A stretch of DNA of 60,630 nt, from NCBI GenBank assembly GCA_027364575.1, contig DAHXPC010000011.1:1-60630 (forward strand), given 5' to 3'. The notes below the pieces were generated by a model, which was not told where the DNA came from, ran no database searches, and saw only the letters and a list, made by a program, of their open reading frames with translations. Source of the DNA: a bacterium (GTDB taxonomy: Bacteria; Pseudomonadota; Gammaproteobacteria; UBA6186; Azoamicaceae). Made by a program: the position numbers and the translations under genes. Shown piece by piece: positions 18,892-27,114 of the stretch; positions within the stretch are counted from its first letter, which is position 1, and each line of letters opens with the position of its first letter.

Positions 18892-19598
18892 TAAAACCCA
18901 AAATATTTTTGAGTTTACTTTTTCTTATCTTGCCCATACTTGGGGGCACAGGCTTTGCAATTGCAGAGGAAGGGGAGATCCCTTTAGATAAAGCGCCTAT
19001 CGACTTAACTGATCTGCCCTCTTTGCAACGTGGCGCTAAACTATTTATGAATATGTGTTCGGGTTGTCATAGCCTTAAATATATTCGCTACAGTACGATG
19101 GCAAAAGATATCGGTATTGTCGATGCTAAAGGCCAAATATTGGAACAAGTGATTAAAGATAATCTCATATTTAACGGTGGAAAAATAACGGATACGATAC
19201 AAACTGCTATGAACAAAGCGGAAGGTGAGGCCTGGTTTGGAATAGCCCCACCGGATTTATCTCTGGTGGCACGTTCTAGAGGGGCAGACTGGTTATATAC
19301 GTATTTACGATCCTTTTATCTTGATGCTAAAAAGCCATGGGGGGTAAATAACACCGTATTCCCAGATGTTGCGATGCCCGATGTACTTTTTAATTTACGG
19401 TCACGACTGTATGCTGAAAAAGAGGGTAAAGAAAAATTTGATGGCGCCATATTGGATATTGTGAATTTTCTTCAGTATGCGGGCGAACCTATTCAACAAA
19501 CCCGAAAGCAACTCGGCATATGGGTGTTGCTATTTTTGGCGATCTTTTTTGTATTTGCCTATTTGTTAAAACGAGAATATTGGAAAGATGTTCATTAA
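18888..19598 (+). CDS. petC: Ubiquinol-cytochrome c reductase, cytochrome c1
   Basis: The 236-residue protein has a Sec signal peptide (SLLFLILPILGGTGFAIA), a covalent haem site CSGCHS near residue 57, the sixth-ligand Met in PDVAMPDVLF, and a C-terminal membrane anchor (LGIWVLLFLAIFFVFAYLLK). It accepts electrons from the Rieske centre and hands them to a soluble or membrane cytochrome c. Last gene of petABC; sspA follows after 18 bp and may be co-transcribed. Confidence 0.96.
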   Translation: MIKPKIFLSLLFLILPILGGTGFAIAEEGEIPLDKAPIDLTDLPSLQRGAKLFMNMCSGCHSLKYIRYSTMAKDIGIVDAKGQILEQVIKDNLIFNGGKITDTIQTAMNKAEGEAWFGIAPPDLSLVARSRGADWLYTYLRSFYLDAKKPWGVNNTVFPDVAMPDVLFNLRSRLYAEKEGKEKFDGAILDIVNFLQYAGEPIQQTRKQLGIWVLLFLAIFFVFAYLLKREYWKDVH

Positions 19599-19616
19599 TA
19601 GCCTTAAGAGAAGTCA

Positions 19617-20267
19617 ATGTCTATGTCTATAGCCCCTAGCAAACGATCGGGGATGACACTTTATTCGGGTGCCAGTGATCCCTATAGCCATCGGGTTAGA
19701 ATGGTCGTCGCGGAAAAAGAAGCCACCCTGGATATTTTGGATATCGATAAAATCAGCAAAGCCAAAGAAGAGCTTAATCAGTTAAATCCCTATGGGACAG
19801 CCCCTTTGTTGATTGATAGAGAGCTTGTGTTGTACCAATCCGAACTCATCATGGAATATTTAGATGAACGTTTTCCGCACCCGTCCTTATTGCCCGTTTC
19901 ACCTGCTGAGCGTGCGCGCAGTCGTTTATTAATCTATCGCTTTAATCGAGATTGGTATTCTTTGATGGACAAGATTTTATTCTTACAAAAAATGGAACCA
20001 AAATCAGCACAGATCCTTGAAATTCAAAAAGAGTTAAAAGATAGTATTACAAGCATTGCACCGGCTTTTGCAGATTCTCCCTATTTTTTAAGTGAAGAAT
20101 TTTCATTGATAGACTGTTGTCTGGCGCCCTTATTATGGCGCTTGCCTTTGCTAGGGGTAGTATTACCGCCTCAGGCAAAATCCGTGTTAGTCTATGCGGA
20201 ACGATTGTTTACACGTGGATCTTTTTTAGTTAGTTTAACTGAAACAGAACTTGCAATGCCAAGATAG
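19617..20267 (+). CDS. sspA: Stringent starvation protein A
   Basis: The 216-residue product has a glutaredoxin/GST-like fold: thioredoxin-like N-terminus with MTLYSGASDPYSHRVRMVVAEKE, then NPYGTAPLLIDRELVLYQSELIMEYLDERFPHP and an all-helical C-terminal half. SspA binds RNA polymerase holoenzyme and supports transcription under starvation and acid stress. The residues PYSHRVR and the PLLID block are typical. Placement between petABC and sspB is conserved across gammaproteobacteria. Two ATGs are available at the start (codons 1 and 3). Confidence 0.95.
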   Translation: MSMSIAPSKRSGMTLYSGASDPYSHRVRMVVAEKEATLDILDIDKISKAKEELNQLNPYGTAPLLIDRELVLYQSELIMEYLDERFPHPSLLPVSPAERARSRLLIYRFNRDWYSLMDKILFLQKMEPKSAQILEIQKELKDSITSIAPAFADSPYFLSEEFSLIDCCLAPLLWRLPLLGVVLPPQAKSVLVYAERLFTRGSFLVSLTETELAMPR

Positions 20268-20278
20268 AGAGCATAAAA

Positions 20279-20704
20279 ATGACATCAACACGCCCTTATT
20301 TAATTCGAGCCTTTTATGATTGGATAGTTGATAACGACTGCACACCCCATATCGTTGTGAATGCAGGATATGTCGCCGTCGAAGTGCCAACCGAATATAT
20401 CGAGGGTGGGCAAATTGTATTGAATATTGCGATTACGGCAGTTCAAGGGTTAAAGTTGGGCGATAAGGCCATTGAATTCCAAGCACGTTTTGGCGGTCAA
20501 GTACGAAAAATCTATGCGCCTGTGGCAGCAGTTTTGGCGATTTATGCCAAAGAAAACGGCAGGGGCATGGTTTTTGCGGAAGAAGATAACGAACCTCCAG
20601 TCCCACCGCCGGCTTCTGTAGAGCCTAATGAAACAGACAAAGCATCAACGCCTAGCAAAGGCAAGCGTGCGGGCGATCGCTCTCATTTAACGGTTGTTAA
20701 ATAA
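20279..20704 (+). CDS. sspB: ClpXP protease specificity-enhancing factor SspB
   Basis: The 141-residue protein has the SspB substrate-binding domain (RPYLIRAFYDWIVDNDCTPHI, then YIEGGQIVLNIAITAV and FQARFGG) and a flexible charged tail ending KGKRAGDRSHLTVVK. SspB tethers ssrA-tagged peptides to ClpXP; the final LTVVK resembles the ClpX-binding tip. It starts 11 bp after sspA. Confidence 0.95.
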   Translation: MTSTRPYLIRAFYDWIVDNDCTPHIVVNAGYVAVEVPTEYIEGGQIVLNIAITAVQGLKLGDKAIEFQARFGGQVRKIYAPVAAVLAIYAKENGRGMVFAEEDNEPPVPPPASVEPNETDKASTPSKGKRAGDRSHLTVVK

Positions 20705-20733
20705 GGACTAGCCATTCCGTTTTTATTTTCTTA

Positions 20734-20765
20734 AAAACCTCTTTTTAACTGAAGAGGTTTTAGAC
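20734..20765 (+). terminator. Intrinsic terminator of sspAB
   Basis: Stem AAAACCTCTT (20734-20743) and AAGAGGTTTT (20752-20761) with an 8-base loop, followed by TAG; T-run is short but included in the stem. Confidence 0.75.
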
Positions 20766-20915
20766 CGCAGTTGGCATCCAATAAATGTGCAATTACAAGT
20801 AAACCAGATTGCTCGCCCAGTATTCATTTGATTTTTTATATGTTAATATGTTGACTAAGAAAATAATTATTTTATACATAATAAATTCACTTAAATATTT
20901 TGCGAGGTTATCACC

Positions 20916-23303
20916 ATGGCAAAGCCGCTTGAAGCTCTAGAAACCCAGTTATCTCATACTACTTCTAGTCATACCTCGAGTATTTCGCGAAAATATAGCA
21001 GTTTATATCGTTATCTCAGCAAAGAATATGCAAAACTGGCTAAAAGTTATGTTATTACTCGCTTATAAAAAGAAGATAGAAATGCCTTTTTGATCGCCAT
21101 TCAGGATTCTGAAGCATACAATCTATTTTTAACAGAAGAATTTGAATGTGTAGATAGGCATTTAACGATTGATGACACTTATTCTAAAGAAACGACTTTC
21201 CAAGGCATGAATGGTTATACGTATGCGCATTATACTGAAAAATATAAACATTTACACAAAGAAGAATACATTAAAGTACATGTTTATTTTAATCAACAAG
21301 GTCGTTTTATCAATATTCAGGTGAGAAATCCTGAAAATGCTTTGATATCTGTTTCCGACAAGCATAATGCTTTAGTCAAGAAAAATGCTCAAGCAGCACA
21401 AATCATTTTAATGGACTTATTGACTAAAAAATCCGTAAAATTTAAAGCAATCAGTCAACTGGTGAACCAGGTTGGGGATAAGTTGCAAAGTTCTAGTTAT
21501 ATGTTTCACGATAGGCAAGAACGGGAAAATTATATTATTCATGGCGTGCAATTTATAGAGGCGATTAATAAGCTGAATGATTTATCAGATGACGAGCCAG
21601 ATGGTAGAGGCTCCTTTATTGCAAATGTGATTAAAAAGTTGCAATCCTGGCCAGAAAGATCTTTATTAGATATTGAGACCGCCGATGAATCTTTAAATCC
21701 TATAGATAAGGTGGTAACAGATTTTGATTCCCTGAGTTTTTCAGGAAATGATCCTTTCTCTGAGCTTTTGAAAAATATTTTACAACTAGAAGCGGAATGG
21801 AAAGCCGTATTAAAAGCTGTTGATCAGGATACAGGTAAGGCTATTTTAGCCTTAAAATTAACGCAACAACTGCGAGATCAGGTGTTGGAACTCTCATTAA
21901 TGGAAATGTCTTCTTCTCAAAAAGAGATTAGAAAACGTAAGCTGGTTAAAAGGATCACGGAAAGCTTAAGTAATGGGCCAAATTTTAGTGATGAGCTAGA
22001 AAAAGCATTTTTAGCCGGTGACTTTGATTATTTTAAAAAGGTATTTCTTTTAAATACCAAAGCCTTATGGTTTATGACTTTATTTGATTTTATGACTGGC
22101 GTAACTAAGGAGCCTTGTGAAAAATTAAGAGGCAAAAGAATTGAAATCCTTGATTTTCTTTATGAACATTCAGAGCAATATCGACAAGCAATTCCAACCT
22201 TTTCAAAAATGCTTATTGAGTTTGTAAAAGAAGAAGGGCTTTATATCAGCCCTTTATTTTCCGCTATTGTTTGCGAAAATGAAAATGTTGTTTTAATGTT
22301 AATACGGCATGGCTACGATGTGAATGAAAACGGCTTACACTACCAAGGAACAATAATTTCTAATTTACGGGCGGCACTTTTCTGGTGTGCTGATGAAAAA
22401 TATATAAAATTATTATTAGACAATGATGCCGTCGTTGATCGTCCATTTGCAAGGATAGATACCCATTTGGAAGAACTCAAAGGAAAATCAAAACGAGATA
22501 AAGAAATTTCTGAGCGCGCAAAGGCTGATCTTCCTATTGTATTAGAAAAACTTTATAAGAAAATCGGAGGCAATCCAAATGCTCTCCTTAAGGATAATCT
22601 TGTCCGTGCGTTTGATAAGCGTGTTACAGATTTATGGCTCTGTATGTTTTACCAACGATATGAAATTACTTTGTTATTAGCAGAGCAGAGCAACATTTTA
22701 TCCTTAGCCTTGGCGCTTGCTGCAGGGGCGAATTTTAACCAAGTTGCTAGTCGACGGATCCCAACTGATATGCGGTCTGGAACCGAGGTGGTATCGAGCA
22801 AGCAAGAATGTGACATAATCACACAACAAGCGCTAGCCAATTTTCAACTAAATGGCCCTAAAAACAAATTAAAAAATATCATTTATTTTCGTAACGAAAA
22901 TAAGATAGCATTTAAAGCGTATAAAGTGCTTGCTGAGTGTCTTTATAGTCGTTGCAATGATCGAGTAACATTGTGTGAATTTTTATTGAAGCCGAAATTG
23001 GAAGCCTACGGCAAAGCGTATGCCGAGGAAGGAAATATACATTTCTCTAGGAACTGTTTTGAGGCGGGACAGTATTTAATTTATCAAAAAGATAATTTAA
23101 GAGTTTCTGACATGGAAGAGCTGATACGCTTTGCTTATTATAATGCCAATAATTTTAGCAAAAGCAGTAACCCTGTTATAAAATCAGCAGCACCCGTGTT
23201 CTTTAGTGGCGCTTTACAGCTTTCAAAATTTAGCAGCCATACAATGGAAATTGAAAATAGGCCTTTGTATAAAGCCGTTCAAGCGCAGTTCATGAAATGC
23301 TGA
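20916..23303 (+). pseudogene. Ankyrin-like large protein with in-frame TAA
   Basis: An ATG at 20916, preceded by GCGAGG, opens a frame (MAKPLEALETQLSHTTSSHT...) that is in phase with the 737-codon reading frame downstream, separated by a single TAA at 21066-21068 (codon 51). Removing it gives a protein of about 795 residues. Around residues 455-540 the YISPLFSAIVCENENVVLML and ALFWCADEKYIKLLLDND segments resemble degenerate ankyrin repeats; the rest is helical and unrecognised. Without the upstream part, translation could begin at TTG 21090. The C-terminus also looks frameshifted: another frame continues past 23303 (HEMLKERLKGQHSF...). Ankyrin proteins in Legionellales are often secreted effectors; role here is inferred. 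Confidence 0.65.
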
Positions 23304-23371
23304 AAGAGAGGCTAAAAGGGCAGCACTCCTTTTGTAAAAAGATAGCACGTTTAGGGCGTTATAAAAATTAA

Positions 23372-23524
23372 AGTTGTTCAATTTCCTGTAGTGAAAAATG
23401 TCAAACGTCTGTATTTAATCTTAAAGCAGGAGAGAGAACAGCTTTTTTTCATGAAGGATTGGATGAGAAGAAGGCGAGATCTGAGCTAAATTCTCCTAAA
23501 GGGAAAGTATCATCGGAAGTCTGA
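23372..23524 (+). pseudogene. Coding remnant A (tail ending DEKKARSELNSPKG...)
   Basis: An open stretch without a start codon encodes a 50-residue tail including AGERTAFFHEGLDEKKARSE and ends at TGA 23522-23524. It is in the same frame as the HEMLKERLKGQHSF segment that follows the ankyrin-like gene, separated by TAA at 23369-23371. It is probably the original C-terminus of that gene. A second related tail lies at 24877-24966. Confidence 0.5.
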
Positions 23525-23626
23525 ATTGCTACAAATTTGGCAATATCCATCGATACTTACCGGGTTTAAGTTTAAGTGCTGTGGGCTTCCACGGTACACG
23601 CGGAAGGATTGCTCCAATATGCTAAT

Positions 23627-24796
23627 TTATATACGAGGATTGGCTTGAGTGAGTTGCCGGCTAGCGCTTAATAAAGCTTCGCCTATTAGCTTTTTTTGTT
23701 TTAAATAATTCATTAAGTACCGTGGCGCCCGACGAGCACTCGCCGGGAAACCGTCCCACCAAGCCTGCCCGCGCGGCATCTTAGCGAAAAAAGAATTCGG
23801 CCTAGCATCCAAAGGGTACCAAAATAAGCCACCTGAGCGCCGGCCGTCGAGATTGAAATACCGTGGCAACTCTTTGCCTTTAACAATAACATCCCAATAG
23901 TTGATGACGGCTTGGGCTAAGCAGGCAGGGATGTAACGCTCCAACGTCCAGATAACTTTGTTTTCGACGATATGTCGCTTTTCGTGATTCCAGTTAGGAT
24001 CGCAGCTGCCACAGTGGGTATTATATAATTGAATAGCATGGACATAGAGGTAGCCATAGGATTGGGCTCCGGTTTTTATGACAGCCTTAGGTTTTAAATG
24101 ATCTCTGAAGTCGTCCAGGGCAGCTTGGCAAACATCATTGGACTGGGCATCTTGAATGGCTCTAATCACTTTTTCGACTGCTTGTCTACCCTGCGCTATC
24201 CAGAGCGTATCCTGCACTTCTGATTCTTTGGTAAAGTGTTCGAGATATTGTTTTGCCAATTCCGTTTTGCCATTGAGGAGGTTATCAAAGCAGGGAGCCA
24301 TCTTTTTAGCAGCATCCATATCTGTTGACCACAGTAAGGCTCTCATGGGTGGGCCTTGGAAATGGAGATTGGACCAATCGATAGCATCCCCTTCTTTTAA
24401 GAGAAGCTCCGGAGTTCTATTAACGATGGCAACTGCGGTTTTTTCTTCTCCGCGTACTGCGTAATTCATCAACTGTGTATGAAGCCATTTTGCTTCGAAT
24501 GCGGCAGAAGGTGTGGTTTTAAATTTTGGGCGCTCAGTAAGTATCGGATCTTTGGCAAGTTCTCTTCTGGTCGGAAAGTCTAGATAATCGAATAGGATCT
24601 CCCATAGCACATTAGGAAGAGGAGCGATTTCTGTTACACTAATGTTAGTGAGGGCATTGTTTTTAACACCATTTGTAGAAGATGATGACGCTGAATAAAA
24701 TGACGCAGAAGACGAGGATGATATGCCCACTCCGCTAGAAAATTGTTCTTTTACAGTACGAAGTCTTGGTGCCATTTCAGAAGCGGGAACTGACAT
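23627..24796 (-). CDS. F-box-like hypothetical protein, possible effector
   Basis: The 389-residue product starts with a Ser-rich stretch (SSSSASFYSASSSS), followed at about residues 57-80 by LPNVLWEILFDYLDFPTRREL, which resembles an F-box. Next come helical repeats (WLHTQLMNYAVRGEEKTAVA...TPELLLKEGDAIDW) of the kind seen in Legionella, Coxiella and Berkiella repeat proteins, sometimes near ankyrin modules. No catalytic motif is seen. Base composition looks richer in G+C than the adjoining ankyrin-like gene. F-box effectors recruit host SKP1-cullin ubiquitin ligases; that role is inference from a weak N-terminal match. Good start: TGTCAGTT with AGGAGGAACG upstream. Confidence 0.65.
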   Translation of the reverse strand: MSVPASEMAPRLRTVKEQFSSGVGISSSSSASFYSASSSSTNGVKNNALTNISVTEIAPLPNVLWEILFDYLDFPTRRELAKDPILTERPKFKTTPSAAFEAKWLHTQLMNYAVRGEEKTAVAIVNRTPELLLKEGDAIDWSNLHFQGPPMRALLWSTDMDAAKKMAPCFDNLLNGKTELAKQYLEHFTKESEVQDTLWIAQGRQAVEKVIRAIQDAQSNDVCQAALDDFRDHLKPKAVIKTGAQSYGYLYVHAIQLYNTHCGSCDPNWNHEKRHIVENKVIWTLERYIPACLAQAVINYWDVIVKGKELPRYFNLDGRRSGGLFWYPLDARPNSFFAKMPRGQAWWDGFPASARRAPRYLMNYLKQKKLIGEALLSASRQLTQANPRI

Positions 24797-24876
24797 AATC
24801 GTTCCTCCTGTGGTTAAGATATGCGTATCAGTAGGCTAATATAATGTTATCAGGCTAGTCAATGGAATGGATATAG

Positions 24877-24966
24877 GTGTATAGAAAATTAGAAACTTTG
24901 CCCGCGAATCATGAGAGAGCGGATGAGAAGAATGCAAAATCTGAGCTGAATTCTCCTAAGGGGTGA
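24877..24966 (+). pseudogene. Coding remnant B (tail ending DEKNAKSELNSPKG)
   Basis: A startless 29-codon open stretch reads HERADEKNAKSELNSPKG before TGA 24964-24966. It matches remnant A (HEGLDEKKARSELNSPKG) in protein and DNA (23461-23503 against 24921-24963). The two copies flank the F-box-like gene as direct repeats about 1.46 kb apart. The rest of this 320-base gap shows no further gene. Confidence 0.55.
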
Positions 24967-25189
24967 GTAGTATTTGCCGGGTATAAATTATGCGCTTTGG
25001 TAAATAGTGTAGTATTTTGATTTGCAGTATAACTATTCTCAAACATAAATAAGAAATTTTGCTCGATAAACTTACACAATTAAATACGCAGTCATCTATT
25101 TATTAGGTGTTTACCTATTGCAAATATGGCCAAAATTCATTATCGTAAAAATGAATAATAAAAATTTATATTTTGTAGACAAGGGGAGA

Positions 25190-25855
25190 ATGATGACAAC
25201 CGACAGCCAAATCTACAGTGATATTCAAAGCAAACTTGAATTTGAGCCCTTAATTGATCACACTAAAATTGCAATTTCTGTACAAGATGGCATTGTAACG
25301 CTGGGGGGCGTCGCCACAAGTTATAGCGAAAAAATAATGGCCGAACACGCCGTTAAAAGCGTCACAGGCGTAAAAGGGGTTGCAAATGAAATTACGGTTG
25401 AATCTGCCCCTCAATTTATGCGCGATGATGTGAGTATTGCTAAAACAGCAGCGAATTCAATTAGTTTTGATATAAGGCTAGCGGGTGAAACCATTCAAAT
25501 TGTTGTTGAAAAGGGCTGGGTGACCCTCTCTGGAACTGTAAAATGGTATTCTCAAAAAGAAGTGGCAGAATCTTGTGTGCGTAGATTATATGGCGTTAAA
25601 GGGATTTTAAATCAAATCGTGGTTAAACCAACCGTTACCCCTACAGAAGTTAAAAATAAAATTACCCAAGAGCTTGAGCGCAATGCATTAATAGATGCTG
25701 CAGGGATTGAAGTGGAAACGGAAGGTAGCATTGTTAATTTAAAAGGAAAAGTGCGTAATTGGTCAGAATTGCGTGAAGCAGTCAATGCAGCATGGTCAGT
25801 TCCAGGTGTTTCACGGGTCAATAACCAATTGAGGATTAAACCTTATTATTCTTAA
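25190..25855 (+). CDS. Triple BON-domain protein
   Basis: From ATG 25190 or 25193, just after AAGGGGAG, the protein has about 221 residues and three consecutive BON domains, each with the I..V.V..G.V.L.G.V pattern: IAISVQDGIVTLGGVATSYS, IQIVVEKGWVTLSGTVKWYS and IEVETEGSIVNLKGKVRNWS. An upstream TTG start at 25118 would add a non-conserved extension. There is no signal peptide, unlike OsmY or DolP, so it is probably cytoplasmic. BON domains bind membranes or lipids; multi-BON cytoplasmic proteins are often stress-linked. The next genes encode a tiny lipoprotein and Hsp20, which fits a stress locus. Confidence 0.85.
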   Translation: MMTTDSQIYSDIQSKLEFEPLIDHTKIAISVQDGIVTLGGVATSYSEKIMAEHAVKSVTGVKGVANEITVESAPQFMRDDVSIAKTAANSISFDIRLAGETIQIVVEKGWVTLSGTVKWYSQKEVAESCVRRLYGVKGILNQIVVKPTVTPTEVKNKITQELERNALIDAAGIEVETEGSIVNLKGKVRNWSELREAVNAAWSVPGVSRVNNQLRIKPYYS

Positions 25856-25899
25856 AAGGCAAAATTCAATGAATTCATAGTTGTGAAAGGAGGTGAATC

Positions 25900-25965
25900 A
25901 TGAAATTTTTAATGATAGTAATACCCTTGTGCTTGCTATTAACAGGCTGCCATTGTTGGTTTTAG
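25900..25965 (+). CDS. 21-residue predicted lipoprotein
   Basis: A near-perfect ribosome-binding site (AAAGGAGGTG) precedes ATG at 25900. The product, MKFLMIVIPLCLLLTGCHCW plus Phe, is almost entirely a lipoprotein signal peptide with lipobox LTGC. After cleavage the mature lipopeptide would be only five residues (CHCWF). It resembles entericidin or lysis-type mini-lipoproteins in design but not in sequence. It lies between the triple-BON gene and hsp20 and may share their transcript. Too short for automatic gene finders. Confidence 0.6.
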   Translation: MKFLMIVIPLCLLLTGCHCWF

Positions 25966-26100
25966 CGTAAGATTAACAAAACTTATCGCTAGGCCAATAG
26001 AATAATTTAAGTAGGGAATAAAACTTTTATGGTTCCTGGAGAAATATAGGAGGTAATGGTCATTTATAGGCATTAACCCATTTTTAAGTGGAGGTTTATC

Positions 26101-26601
26101 ATGGCAAATTTATTAGGATTAAAAAAATCCATTCCGATCGCACTGCAACGTAATCCTTTTTATTCCGTACAAAATGAGTTAACCAATGTTATGAAAAACT
26201 TTAACGATTGGTTTGATCCTTTTAATTTCCCAATTGAACGTTTTGAGGATCTGGTTATAACACCCGCAATTGATATTGTCGAAGATAAAGATCATTTTAA
26301 AGTGGAAGCTGAAATGCCTGGGATGGGGGAAGAAGATATAAAAATATCTATTCGGGATGGATTGTTAACGATTAAAGGGGAAAAAGCGACATCGAAACAG
26401 GATAAAGATAAAAATTATTTAATGCGTGAAATTAACTATGGTAGCTATGAACGTCATGTAAGTCTGCCAGATTCTGTAGATATCGATAAGGCTAAGGCAA
26501 ATTTTAAAAAAGGCATGCTTTGGATAGATATTCCTAAAAAAACAGAATATGCAGGCAGATCTAGAACGATTGAAATAGAAAATGTTGAGAGGCTGTTCTG
26601 A
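26101..26601 (+). CDS. Hsp20 small heat-shock protein, 3' end altered by a transposon
   Basis: The 166-residue protein has an alpha-crystallin domain: PAIDIVEDKDHFKVEAEMPG, DIKISIRDGLLTIKGEK, then HVSLPDSVDIDKAKANFKKG MLWIDIPK. It holds unfolded proteins in an ATP-independent way. It starts after TGGAGG. Its last codons lie inside an IS256-type transposon inserted after the GA of codon 163: the present end is ENVERLF. Joining the sequence after the right target duplication at 29564 restores ENVESNRNQKP and a TAA, the likely ancestral end. The change touches only the extreme tail, so the protein is probably functional. Confidence 0.9.
   Translation: MANLLGLKKSIPIALQRNPFYSVQNELTNVMKNFNDWFDPFNFPIERFEDLVITPAIDIVEDKDHFKVEAEMPGMGEEDIKISIRDGLLTIKGEKATSKQDKDKNYLMREINYGSYERHVSLPDSVDIDKAKANFKKGMLWIDIPKKTEYAGRSRTIEIENVERLF
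26581..26588 (+). repeat. 8-bp target-site duplication, left
   Basis: AATGTTGA directly before the left terminal repeat; identical to 29556-29563. Confidence 0.85.
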
Positions 26602-26623
26602 ATTCTGTGTAAACTTCACATAG
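26589..26623 (+). repeat. Left terminal inverted repeat of the IS256-type unit
   Basis: The inner 19 bases (26605-26623) match the right end with two mismatches; the outer 16 match poorly but the distance to the target duplication is the same at both ends. Confidence 0.75.
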
Positions 26624-27114
26624 CTTTAAATTTACCTTACAGATCAAGATTGCAATCTTGTTATATAAGTTATAAAAATATTACATGATAAAATTATAAT
26701 GTCAACTCCTTAATAAGATTATTTTTCGGAAAAATACCTTATCTATGGCTTGTTGGATGCTCTCAATCATGCGGGCATCTTCCCTCGCCATAGCAAATAT
26801 TCGGCATTACTTTTTTCATGGCTACTAATGAAACTTTGTGCCAAATTTTTAGTAGTAGAAGTGAAGTGGCCGTTATTTATTATTATGTTTCACTTAATTT
26901 AACTTCAAAATTAATCGCTTAAGCGCCATATGTTTACAAAATAGAGCTACGGCACTTGACTTTGCTAACTAAGCAACTTACAATAAGCCTTTGATGAGCA
27001 TTATTAAGGCTAACTGCCTGATTTTAATGTAAAACTTAGGTTTATTTTGAGGTTAAATATCATTATACCGACACCTAATTATATTAACAAAATTTAATTC
27101 GGAGAAGATTAAAA
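26624..27114. other. Transposon left region without a clear gene
   Basis: AT-rich. It holds a 16-bp palindrome CAAGATTGCAATCTTG (26645-26660) and, on the minus strand, an isolated coding-like stretch near 26790-26704 (AREDARMIESIQQAIDK) with no upstream frame, perhaps a gene remnant. The passenger-gene promoter should lie near its right side. Confidence 0.35.

Noticed and set aside
26056..26076. Six-codon ORF after AGGAGG upstream of hsp20 as a leader peptide
   Set aside because: Spacing between AGGAGG and ATG is only two bases, and the peptide has no feature suggesting attenuation.
26645..26660. Perfect palindrome CAAGATTGCAATCTTG as a terminator of hsp20
   Set aside because: Weak AT-rich stem with no T-run, and it lies inside the transposon; the original terminator is at 29578-29618.
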